From positions 186,001-250,000 of the forward strand of contig JAXLRM010000003.1 of assembly GCA_046331095.1 (NCBI GenBank): a stretch of 64,000 bases of DNA, in the 5' to 3' direction. The translations under genes and the position numbers were made by a program. The stretch is from JAIBAC01 sp046331095 (lineage in GTDB: Bacteria; Actinomycetota; Acidimicrobiia; UBA2766). A model generated the notes under the pieces. That model made no database searches, was not told where the DNA came from, and saw only the letters and a list, made by a program, of their open reading frames with translations. This document shows, piece after piece, positions 8,230-15,336 of the stretch; positions within the stretch are counted from its first letter, which is position 1, and each line of letters opens with the position of its first letter.

Positions 8230-9257
8230 GGCCACAGCCTCCGGGCGGCAGCGCCGGCGCAGTCGGGATTGAGTGCTCCCGGCGGGGTCTCGCCGCGGGC
8301 GAGCGCGTCGAAGGCGTCGGCGAGCATCGTCGTGTGGCACGCGTCGGCACCGGTGGACGCACCGCCGATGTGTGGGGTGAGGACGACGTTGGCCGGCAGG
8401 GCGAGGGGGTCGTCGGGCGCGAGGTACTCGCCTTCGAAGTGGTCGAGCGCGGCGCCGCCGAGGTGGCCGCTCGTGAGGGCCTCGATCAGGCCGGCCCTGT
8501 CGACGATCGGCTCGCGTGCGGTGTTGACGACCACGCTGCCGCGGGGCAAGAGCGCGAGCTCCTCGGCGCCGAGGAGCCCGCGTGTCTCGTCGGTGAGCGC
8601 GGCGTGGATCGACAGGTACTCGCAGCGGGGCAGCATCTGCGCCAGCGACGCCGCATGCTCGACGCTGGCCGCCGCGAGCGCGGCGGCGTCCGCGTAGGGG
8701 TCGTAGGCGACGACGTCCATCCCGCAGCCGCGTGCGAGACGGGCCAGCTCCCGGCCGACGGCGCCGTAGCCGACGAGGCCGAGGGTGGCGCCGCCGATCT
8801 GGGGGCCGCGGAAGCGCTGCTGTGCGATCGCGTCGTCGACCACCCAGCGATCCGCGCGGATGTCGCGGTCCGCCGCGACGATGCCGCGGGCGGCGGCGAT
8901 CATGAGCCCGAGGGCGAGCTCGGCAACCGCGCGGGCGTTGCGCCCCGGCGTGCGCAGGGCGAGCACCCCCGCAGCGGTAGCCGCCTCGACGTCGAGGTTC
9001 CACGGGTCGCCCCGCGTCGCGGCGACGACGGCGACGTCGGGGCACCGTTCGAAGAAGGCGGCGCCGACGACGTCGGCCTCCACGACGACGACGGAGGCGC
9101 CCACGCCCGCGGCCGCCGCCGCCAGTTCCTCCTCGGCGAGCAGCCGCGGGGGGCGTTCGTCGAGCCAGGGCTGCACGTGCAGGTCGAAGCGGTCTGCGAG
9201 ACGCTCGCGCCCCGGACCGGTCAGGTAGGCGGTGCAGAGCAAGGCCGGTTCGGTCAC
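8226..9257 (-). CDS. D-isomer-specific 2-hydroxyacid dehydrogenase
   Basis: 343 aa from a GTG that overlaps the upstream MaoC stop by 4 nt. It has the phosphoglycerate-dehydrogenase-like architecture: NARAVAELALGLMIAAAR (start of the nucleotide domain), GLVGYGAVGREL dinucleotide loop, AYDPYAD with an acidic NAD-binding residue, VNTAREPIVD containing the catalytic Arg, a Glu in the following helix region and LTPHIGGAS with the catalytic His. It interconverts a 2-hydroxy acid and 2-keto acid using NAD. Coupled translation with the sugar kinase downstream suggests oxidation of a sugar-acid intermediate; not a SerA, as no ACT or ASB domain follows. Confidence 0.9.
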   Translation of the reverse strand: MTEPALLCTAYLTGPGRERLADRFDLHVQPWLDERPPRLLAEEELAAAAAGVGASVVVVEADVVGAAFFERCPDVAVVAATRGDPWNLDVEAATAAGVLALRTPGRNARAVAELALGLMIAAARGIVAADRDIRADRWVVDDAIAQQRFRGPQIGGATLGLVGYGAVGRELARLARGCGMDVVAYDPYADAAALAAASVEHAASLAQMLPRCEYLSIHAALTDETRGLLGAEELALLPRGSVVVNTAREPIVDRAGLIEALTSGHLGGAALDHFEGEYLAPDDPLALPANVVLTPHIGGASTGADACHTTMLADAFDALARGETPPGALNPDCAGAAARRLWP

Positions 9258-9682
9258 CCGGCGGTGCCGCCGGACGCGACCGCGCTCGCCCATGCCTGCA
9301 CGGCGACGCTGCCGTCTTGGCGGGTCACCTGCGCGTCGACGTCGACAACGCGCTCGCCGTCGACATCGCGCACGCCCGTCACGTGCGCGGCGCAGGTGAG
9401 CTTGTCGCCGGGCCACACCCGTGTCTTGAAGCGGACCTTGTAGGAGCGCAGGCTGCCCGTGCCGAGCCAGCGCTCGAGGTAGGTGGACAGGACGCCCGCG
9501 GTGAACATGCCGTGTGCGAACACGCTCGGGAAGCCGACCGACTGCGCCAGGGTGTCGTCGTGGTGCATCGGGTTCATGTCGCCGGAAGCGCCCGCGTAAC
9601 GCACGAGGTTGGTGCGGGTCACCTCGGGGACGTCCCAGTCGGGGCCGCTCGCGCCGGTCTCGATCGCGGTGTCGCCGGTCAT
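9254..9682 (-). CDS. MaoC-like (R)-specific enoyl-CoA hydratase subunit
   Basis: 142 aa with the hot-dog fold and the hydratase-2 catalytic motif YAGASGDMNPMHHDD (Asp and His dyad), then GFPSVFAHGMFT and a core of KVRFKTRVWPGDKL. It overlaps both neighbours by 4 nt (ATGA upstream, GTGA downstream). In actinobacteria such a protein usually pairs with a separate FAS1-like hot-dog protein, as here, to form a heteromeric dehydratase or hydratase acting on acyl-CoA or acyl-ACP. Its presence in an operon with sugar-type enzymes is unusual. Confidence 0.88.
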   Translation of the reverse strand: MTGDTAIETGASGPDWDVPEVTRTNLVRYAGASGDMNPMHHDDTLAQSVGFPSVFAHGMFTAGVLSTYLERWLGTGSLRSYKVRFKTRVWPGDKLTCAAHVTGVRDVDGERVVDVDAQVTRQDGSVAVQAWASAVASGGTAG

Positions 9683-10131
9683 CGGTCGCCTCCCGGAAGC
9701 GGTGTCTCGATGAGGACCATGCGGCTGCGGGCAACCTCGACGCCGTCCTGGTTCACGAATCGGTTCTCGAGGACCACGAACGCCAGCGTCTCGCCGCGGG
9801 AGTTCGTCTTGTCGTAGACGTCGGTCACGAGCGACGTCGCCGTGAGCTCGTCGCCGGCGTGGATCGGTGCGAGGTAGTCGAACTCCTGCTCGCCGTGTAC
9901 GACGCGCAGGAAGTCGACTCCGAGGTCGGGCAACGAGGGGCCGCCCTCGGGCTCCCAGTTCGCGAGGGTCAGCAGGAACGTCGGCGGCGCCACGATCCCC
10001 CCCGGGACTGCCGGGTCGAGGTACGCCGGGTCGTCGGCGAGCACCGCTTTGGAGAACTCGCGGATCTTTCCTCTCTCGACCGGGAAGGTCACGGTGCCGA
10101 GCACCGCCCCGATCGCGTCCTTGTTCGCCAC
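9679..10131 (-). CDS. FAS1-like dehydratase-domain (MaoC N-terminal type) protein
   Basis: 150 aa. Two tandem GTGs (10134, 10131) are possible; 10131 gives a better spacing to a GAGGGGA ribosome site. The sequence GKIREFSKAVLADDPAYLD, PPTFLLTLANW and HGEQEFDYLAPIHAGDEL matches the N-terminal hot-dog half of MaoC-type hydratases, which lacks the catalytic Asp/His dyad. It would therefore be the structural partner of the next gene, with which it overlaps by 4 nt. First gene of the five-gene operon; its promoter must lie in the repeat-rich interval 10132-10432. Confidence 0.85.
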   Translation of the reverse strand: MANKDAIGAVLGTVTFPVERGKIREFSKAVLADDPAYLDPAVPGGIVAPPTFLLTLANWEPEGGPSLPDLGVDFLRVVHGEQEFDYLAPIHAGDELTATSLVTDVYDKTNSRGETLAFVVLENRFVNQDGVEVARSRMVLIETPLPGGDR

Positions 10132-10202
10132 CACACTCCCCTCGTGCAAGTTCTTTGCACGACATCCTTGCATCCGGCGGGCCGTCACGGGAAGTCCCCC
10201 CC

Positions 10203-10336
10203 ACGACGTGGGGACCCAAGACGGGCTGTGGACCCGCTTCACGTCCCCACGTCCCCTCCGAACCTCCTCCGAACCCCCCGAACCCACGACGTGGGGACGC
10301 AAGACGGGCTGTGGACCCGCTTCACGTCCCCACGTC
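10203..10336. repeat. Palindromic repeat family A, two 51-bp copies
   Basis: Copies at 10203-10253 and 10286-10336 are almost identical. Each is a hairpin whose arms are GACGTGGGGAC and GTCCCCACGTC around a roughly 28-nt loop. The same stem recurs at 37976-38270 and 50709-50791. Here the copies fill the gap between the divergent MaoC and enoyl-CoA hydratase operons. The rest of this gap (10132-10202 and 10337-10432) contains two or three short TTGCACGA/TGCAAAG-type inverted words but no gene. Confidence 0.85.
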
Positions 10337-10432
10337 GATCCGGGACCGTCGTACAAGTCTTTGCACGAGGTCCTTGCACGACCTCCGGAGCACGTGCAAA
10401 GGTTGTCCGGACACTCGCTCAGGGGAGCCAGC

Positions 10433-11245
10433 TTGCCGATCCACACCGCACGCAACGAGCGCATCTTCGAGATCACGATCGACCGGCCCGAGGCTCGCAA
10501 CTCCCTCGACCTCGCCCACTTCGGAGCGCTCGCGCGAGCTTGGGAGTCCTTCCGCGACGACGACGACCTGTGGGTCGCGATCGTCACCGGCGTCGACGAC
10601 GTCTTCTGCGTCGGCGCCGACCTCAAGACGTTCGTGCCAGCGATCACCGAGGCCGTCGACGAGATGGCCGCCAAGCGCGCGGCCGGCGCCGACGAGCTCG
10701 AGGTACCCGCGACCGCGGCGATGACGGCGGTGCTGCGCGAGTTCCCGCTCTACAAGCCCGTCATCGCGGCGGTGAACGGCATCTGCGCCGCGGGCGGGAT
10801 GGAGATGCTGTTGGGCACCGACCTGCGCATCGCTGCCGAGGAGGCGACGTTCCGCGTCACCGAGGCCCGCAGGGGGCTCTTCCCCGGCGGCGGCACCACC
10901 GTGCGCCTGCCGCGCCAGATCCCCTTCGCGCGGGCGATGGAGGTCCTGCTCATGTGCGACCCGATGCCCGCGGCCGAGGCCGCCGAGTACGGCATCGTCA
11001 ACAAGGTCGTGGCCCGCGACGAGGTGATGGACACCGCACGCGCTTACGCCGAGGTCGTCATGAAGAACGCCCCGCTCGCGATCCGCCACACCAAGGAGTC
11101 CGTGCTCACCGGCCTGCGCCTGCCGCTCGAGGAGGCCTTCGAGCAGGAGTTGATGCACGCCGCGGCCGTGTTCGGCACCGAGGACGCCCGCGAGGGCCCC
11201 AAGGCGTTCGCCGAGAAGCGCGAGCCGCTCTGGCAGGGACGCTGA
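10433..11245 (+). CDS. Enoyl-CoA hydratase/isomerase (crotonase family)
   Basis: 270 aa. The chosen start is a TTG at 10433 with an AGGGGAG ribosome site 5 nt upstream; no ATG or GTG gives a sensible N-terminus. The crotonase fold is clear: NERIFEITIDRPEARNS, FCVGADLK (oxyanion-hole strand), AAVNGICAAGGMEMLLGTDLRIA and GLFPGGGTTVRLPR, where the acidic catalytic position normally lies. It hydrates a 2-enoyl-CoA or isomerises/cleaves a related acyl-CoA. It heads an operon and is followed after one base by the Ltp2-like gene. Confidence 0.88.
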   Translation: MPIHTARNERIFEITIDRPEARNSLDLAHFGALARAWESFRDDDDLWVAIVTGVDDVFCVGADLKTFVPAITEAVDEMAAKRAAGADELEVPATAAMTAVLREFPLYKPVIAAVNGICAAGGMEMLLGTDLRIAAEEATFRVTEARRGLFPGGGTTVRLPRQIPFARAMEVLLMCDPMPAAEAAEYGIVNKVVARDEVMDTARAYAEVVMKNAPLAIRHTKESVLTGLRLPLEEAFEQELMHAAAVFGTEDAREGPKAFAEKREPLWQGR

Positions 11246-11246
11246 C

Positions 11247-12404
11247 GTGGCCGAGCTGCGCCCGCCCGAGGCCGTGATCGCCGGCATCGGCCACACGACC
11301 TTCGGCAAGCACCCCGGCGTGTCGGCGTGGCGGCTCCAGGTCGACGCGTTCCGGGCCGCGCTGGAGGACTGCGGCCTCGAGGCGTCCGACGTCGACGGCC
11401 TCTTCACGGAGAGCCAGTTCTCCGAACCGCTGCTCATGCACGGGTCGCTGCTGGGGCGCCAGCTCGGCCTGCGCCCCGCCGTCCTCTCCACCCAGTCCCA
11501 GGGCGGCGCCACCGCCATGTCGCTGTGCCAGACCGCCGCCGAGATGGTCGACCGCGGCATGTGCTCGGTCGCCGCGGTCGTCTACGGCGACAACGCCAAG
11601 ACCGGCATGCCCAACATCTACGGCCTCGCCCAGATGGGCCGTGGCCAGGCGGACTTCGTGGCGCACGGCCTCCTCGGCGGCCCGGCGATGGAGGCCCTCT
11701 CGGCGATGCGCTACAAGCACACGTTCGGGGTCACCGACGAGATGTTCGGGTCGGTTGCCGTGACATTCCGCGAGCACGCCGTCGCGACGCCCCACGCGCA
11801 GTACCGCGAACCGCTCACGATGCAGGACTACCTCGACTCGCGTTTCATCGCCGAGCCGCTGCGCCTCTACGACTGCACGATCGCGAGCGACGGCGGCGCC
11901 TGCGTCATCCTCACGTCACCGGAGATCGCCTCCGACCTCGCGCGGCCGCCGGTGCGGGTCCTCGGCATGGGCCAGGCACACAACCTCGACGGCCTGCGCG
12001 ACCGCGACCACTACACACGCTTCGCCGGCGCGCGGGCGTCGAAGACGGCCTACGCGATGGCGGGCCTCGGCCCCGACGACATCGACATCGCGCAGTTCTA
12101 CGACTGCTTCACGTCGACGGTGCTGATCACGCTGGAGGACTACGGCTTCGCGCCCAAGGGCGAGGGCGGCGCGTTCGCGCTCGAGGGCAATCTGCGCGCC
12201 GACGGCGGCCGGCTGCCGTCGAACACCGACGGCGGGATGCTCTCGTGCGGCAACGTGACCGGCTGGGGACAGGTGATCGAGGCCACCAAGCAGCTCCGCG
12301 GCGACCAGGGTCCACGTCAGGTCCCCGGTGCCACCACCGCGATCTGCTCGGGCCACGGCGGCTTCCAGGCGAACCACGCCACGATGATCCTCGGCGCCGG
12401 ATAG
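11247..12404 (+). CDS. Thiolase-fold lipid-transfer protein (Ltp2-like, probable retro-aldolase)
   Basis: 385 aa, GTG start one base after the hydratase stop. The frame matches the thiolase superfamily (IAGIGHTTFGKHPGVSAW, SDVDGLFTES, AQFYDCFTS, SGHGGFQAN), but the position of the usual N-terminal nucleophilic Cys reads TQSQGGATAMSLCQ, with no Cys-x-Ser-Gly. Loss of that Cys is known for Ltp2-type steroid side-chain aldolases, which work with a DUF35 partner; exactly such a partner follows 9 nt downstream. I infer cleavage of a 3-hydroxyacyl-CoA by retro-aldol chemistry, but a different acyl-transfer role is possible. Confidence 0.8.
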   Translation: MAELRPPEAVIAGIGHTTFGKHPGVSAWRLQVDAFRAALEDCGLEASDVDGLFTESQFSEPLLMHGSLLGRQLGLRPAVLSTQSQGGATAMSLCQTAAEMVDRGMCSVAAVVYGDNAKTGMPNIYGLAQMGRGQADFVAHGLLGGPAMEALSAMRYKHTFGVTDEMFGSVAVTFREHAVATPHAQYREPLTMQDYLDSRFIAEPLRLYDCTIASDGGACVILTSPEIASDLARPPVRVLGMGQAHNLDGLRDRDHYTRFAGARASKTAYAMAGLGPDDIDIAQFYDCFTSTVLITLEDYGFAPKGEGGAFALEGNLRADGGRLPSNTDGGMLSCGNVTGWGQVIEATKQLRGDQGPRQVPGATTAICSGHGGFQANHATMILGAG

Positions 12405-12413
12405 GGAGCGACC

Positions 12414-12848
12414 TTGAGCAGCCAGTGGGAGATCCCCAAGCCCGAGCCGACCCGCAACGAGGAGACGACTCCGTTCTGGGAAGGCACAGCCGCCGGCGAG
12501 CTGCGCTTCCAGGAGTGCGCGGACTGCGGCAACCGCCAGCTCCCCGCCGCCCCGGCGTGCGTCGCGTGCCTGTCGCCCGAGGTCTCGTGGAAGCCGAGCG
12601 CGGGCCGCGGGACCGTGTTCAGCTACACCGTCGTCCACCACGCCTTCCACCCGGCGTTCGCGGCCGAGGTGCCCTACGTGGTCGCCGACGTCGAGCTCGA
12701 CGAGGGCCCGATCCTGACCTCGGGGATCCGCTCCGTCGACCCCGCCGCGGTCACGATCGGCATGGCCGTCGAGGCCTGGTTCGAGCCGATGGCCGACGCT
12801 CCCCAATACGTCTTGCACTGGTTCCGTCCCGCCGGAGGAGAGTCGTGA
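12414..12848 (+). CDS. DUF35 zinc-ribbon/OB-fold acyl-CoA-binding partner
   Basis: 144 aa, TTG start with GGGAG upstream. The rubredoxin-like zinc ribbon CADCGNRQLPAAPACVAC has four cysteines near residues 37-56 and is followed by an OB fold (GRGTVFSYTVVHHAF). In Ltp2-ChsH2 aldolases the DUF35 domain completes the active complex and holds the CoA ester. Its position directly after an Ltp2-like protein and before two acyl-CoA dehydrogenases supports the same role. It overlaps the next gene by 4 nt. Confidence 0.86.
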   Translation: MSSQWEIPKPEPTRNEETTPFWEGTAAGELRFQECADCGNRQLPAAPACVACLSPEVSWKPSAGRGTVFSYTVVHHAFHPAFAAEVPYVVADVELDEGPILTSGIRSVDPAAVTIGMAVEAWFEPMADAPQYVLHWFRPAGGES

Positions 12849-14029
12849 GCGACAGCTACGAGACCGTCAACCCGTTCACCACGAGCGACGAGCACCAGGC
12901 GTTCCGGGCGACCGTGCGCGACTTCGTCGCCCGCGAGACCACCCGCGAGATGGACCGCGAGCTCGACGCCACCGGCGAGTTCCCCTACGAGCTCGCCGAG
13001 AAGATGGCAGCCGCAGGCTTCTACGGGATCCCGTTCCCGTCCGCCTACGGCGGCCAGGACGGCTCGGCGCTGGAGTTCGCGATCCTCTGCGACGAGCTCG
13101 CGTACGGGTCGGAGTCGGCGGCGGCGTGCTTCCTGATGCCGGTCTTCTTCGCGGGCGAGATGATCCTGCTGAACGGCTCGGAGGAACAAAAGCGCGAGTA
13201 CCTGCCCAGGATCATCGGCGGCGACCTGCGCGGCTGCTTCGCGCTGACCGAACCCGATGCAGGCAGCGACGCCGCCGCGATCACGACCAAGGCCGAGCTC
13301 GACGGAGACGAGTTCGTCCTCAACGGCCACAAGACGCTGATCTCGGGCGTCGACGTAGCCGACGTGATCATGTGCGTGTGCCGCACCGGCCCGCGCGAGC
13401 CGAAGCCGTACTCGAACATGACGATCCTCATGGTCGACCGCCGTGCCCCCGGCGTCGAGTTCCGCAAGATCGAGAAGGTCGGCAGCCGCGCCGTCGGGCT
13501 GTTCGAGATCTTCTTCGACGACGTGCGCGTGCCCGTGGGGCGCACGATCGGCGGCTACCCCGACGGTGTCGGCAGCGGCTGGGCGCACATGTGGATGAGC
13601 CTCGACATGGAGCGCATCATGGTCGCGACGCTGTACTCGGCGATCGCGCGCAAGGCTTTCGACGACGCCCTCGAGCACGCCAAGAACCGCGAGCAGTTCG
13701 GCCAGCCGATCGGGCGCTTCCAGGCGATCCAGCACCAGCTCGCCGGCATGAAGATCAAGGTCGACGCCGCCGGGCTGATGGCGTACCGGGCCGCGTGGCT
13801 CAAGGACGCGGGCCTGCCGTGCTCGATGGAGGGCGCCGAGGCCAAGACCTTCGCGACAGAGACCGCCCTGCAGGTCTGCCTCGACGGCATGCAGGTCCTC
13901 GGCGGCTGGGGATACACGATGGAGTACGACATGCAGCGCTACGCGCGTGCAGCGATGCTGGGGCCGATCGGCATGGGCACCAACCACATCCAGAAGACCA
14001 TCGTCGCCAAGCTGCTCGGGCTCTTCTGA
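12845..14029 (+). CDS. Acyl-CoA dehydrogenase (first of a pair)
   Basis: 394 aa from a GTG (GTGA overlap with the DUF35 stop). It has a complete ACAD layout: ALTEPDAGSDAAAI, KTLISGVDVAD, an arginine-bearing NREQFGQPIGRFQAIQHQ and QVLGGWGYTMEYDMQRYARAAM. The C-terminal base region is GMGTNHIQKT, so the common Glu-Gly-Thr is replaced by Met-Gly-Thr; the catalytic Glu may be elsewhere or supplied by the partner. It is adjacent to a second ACAD 10 nt downstream, a pattern typical of heteromeric alpha2beta2 dehydrogenases of steroid catabolism. Confidence 0.88.
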   Translation: MSDSYETVNPFTTSDEHQAFRATVRDFVARETTREMDRELDATGEFPYELAEKMAAAGFYGIPFPSAYGGQDGSALEFAILCDELAYGSESAAACFLMPVFFAGEMILLNGSEEQKREYLPRIIGGDLRGCFALTEPDAGSDAAAITTKAELDGDEFVLNGHKTLISGVDVADVIMCVCRTGPREPKPYSNMTILMVDRRAPGVEFRKIEKVGSRAVGLFEIFFDDVRVPVGRTIGGYPDGVGSGWAHMWMSLDMERIMVATLYSAIARKAFDDALEHAKNREQFGQPIGRFQAIQHQLAGMKIKVDAAGLMAYRAAWLKDAGLPCSMEGAEAKTFATETALQVCLDGMQVLGGWGYTMEYDMQRYARAAMLGPIGMGTNHIQKTIVAKLLGLF

Positions 14030-14039
14030 AGGAGACGCC

Positions 14040-15203
14040 ATGGACTTCACCGTTCCAGAAGAGGTCGTCGACGTCTGCGACGCGATCAAGGCATTCATCG
14101 ACCGCGAGGTTCGCCCGCTCGAGGAGGAGCACCGCGGCGAGCTCGTCGCCGAGGGCATCACGCCGCACCTCTACGAGGTCGCCAAGGACGTGATGGCCAA
14201 GTCCGTCGCCGCCGGGTTCTACGGCCTCGGCATGCCCACCGACATCGGCGGCGGCGGCCTCGGCGAGCTCGGCATGTGCTTCGTGCGCGAGACCGTCGCC
14301 GGTGCGGGAGCGTTCCTGTCGCTGCTGATGATGGGCGACCTGCCCTTCGGGCCGAACCGGATGCTCTACGAGCTCGGCACCGACTACCAGCGCGACAAGT
14401 ACCTGATGCCGCTGATGTCGGGCGACAAGACCACCTGCATCGCGCTGACCGAACCCGACGCGGGCAGCGACCTCTCGGGCGTCCGCACCCGGGCCGTGCC
14501 CACCGACGGCGGCTGGGTCCTCAACGGCCAGAAGCTCTTCATCACGAACGCGCCGTACTGCGACTTCGCGCAGGTGTTCGCGGCGACCGAGGGCGGCCAC
14601 ACGATCCTGCTCGTCGACAAGGACACGCCCGGCTTCGTCGTCGGGCCGATCCAGCGCTCCATGGGCGACGACCACCTCCAGTCCGAGGTGTACTTCGACG
14701 ACTGCCTCGTGCCCGACGAGAACGTCGTCGGCGAGGCGGGCCGCGCGTTCGTGTACGCGGCGAAGTTCCTCTCGAACGAGCGCATCGCGATCTCCTCGAC
14801 GGCGATCGGCATGGCCGACTGGCTCGTGGCGGCGATGGTCGACCAGGCCCGCACCCGCTTCCAGTTCGGCAACCCGATCGGGCACAACCAGGCGATCCAG
14901 TGGATGATCGCCGACTCCAAGGTCGAGCTCTACGCGGCCCGCTCGATGTGCTACGACACCGCCTGGCACGCGGACCAGGGCGACAACGTCATGGAGCAGG
15001 TCGCGATGACCAAGCTCTACGCCACCGAGATGGTCGGCCGCGTCGCCGACCGCGCCGTGCAGGTATTCGGCGGGATGGGCTACATGCGCGACTGCCCCGT
15101 CGAGCGCTTCTACCGCCTCGCCCGCGTCCTGCGCATCGCCGGCGGCACGTCGGAGGTCCAGCGCATGATGGTCGCCCGCATGGCCGGGCTCGGCGGGTCG
15201 TGA
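14040..15203 (+). CDS. Acyl-CoA dehydrogenase (second of a pair)
   Basis: 387 aa, ATG with an AAGGAGA site. Motifs: ALTEPDAGSDLSGVRTRAV, KLFITNAPYCDFAQ, TRFQFGNPIGHNQAIQ, QVFGGMGYMRDCPVERFYR and IAGGTSEVQRM. The terminal motif reads GGTSEVQ rather than EGTSEIQ, so the usual C-terminal Glu is absent here too. It is last in the operon started by the enoyl-CoA hydratase and is followed by two hairpins. With the preceding ACAD it probably forms a mixed enzyme acting on a bulky or branched acyl-CoA (inference). Confidence 0.88.
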   Translation: MDFTVPEEVVDVCDAIKAFIDREVRPLEEEHRGELVAEGITPHLYEVAKDVMAKSVAAGFYGLGMPTDIGGGGLGELGMCFVRETVAGAGAFLSLLMMGDLPFGPNRMLYELGTDYQRDKYLMPLMSGDKTTCIALTEPDAGSDLSGVRTRAVPTDGGWVLNGQKLFITNAPYCDFAQVFAATEGGHTILLVDKDTPGFVVGPIQRSMGDDHLQSEVYFDDCLVPDENVVGEAGRAFVYAAKFLSNERIAISSTAIGMADWLVAAMVDQARTRFQFGNPIGHNQAIQWMIADSKVELYAARSMCYDTAWHADQGDNVMEQVAMTKLYATEMVGRVADRAVQVFGGMGYMRDCPVERFYRLARVLRIAGGTSEVQRMMVARMAGLGGS

Positions 15204-15236
15204 CCGACTCGCTTGCTTCGCTCGCCGAGTCGGTCA
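15201..15236 (+). terminator. Hairpin starting in the ACAD stop codon
   Basis: Perfect 11-bp arms TGACCGACTCG (15201-15211) and CGAGTCGGTCA (15226-15236); the TGA of the first arm is the stop codon of the ACAD. The loop is the CTTGCTTCGCTCGC word often seen in actinobacterial extragenic palindromes. No T tract follows. Confidence 0.6.
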
Positions 15237-15261
15237 CGAATTTGGGCTGCGGCCTGGCGGT

Positions 15262-15292
15262 GCGGTTTCGCCGAGTGAATCGACGAAACCGC
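15262..15292. terminator. Second hairpin before the acyl-CoA synthetase
   Basis: Arms GCGGTTTCG and CGAAACCGC (9 bp, perfect) with a 13-nt loop. Together with the previous hairpin it fills the 133-nt gap to the acyl-CoA synthetase, whose transcription may therefore be partly separate. Confidence 0.5.
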
Positions 15293-15336
15293 TGGACCGC
15301 CTCCTTTGACCTGGTCTCCAGAGAAGAGGGGTCAAC

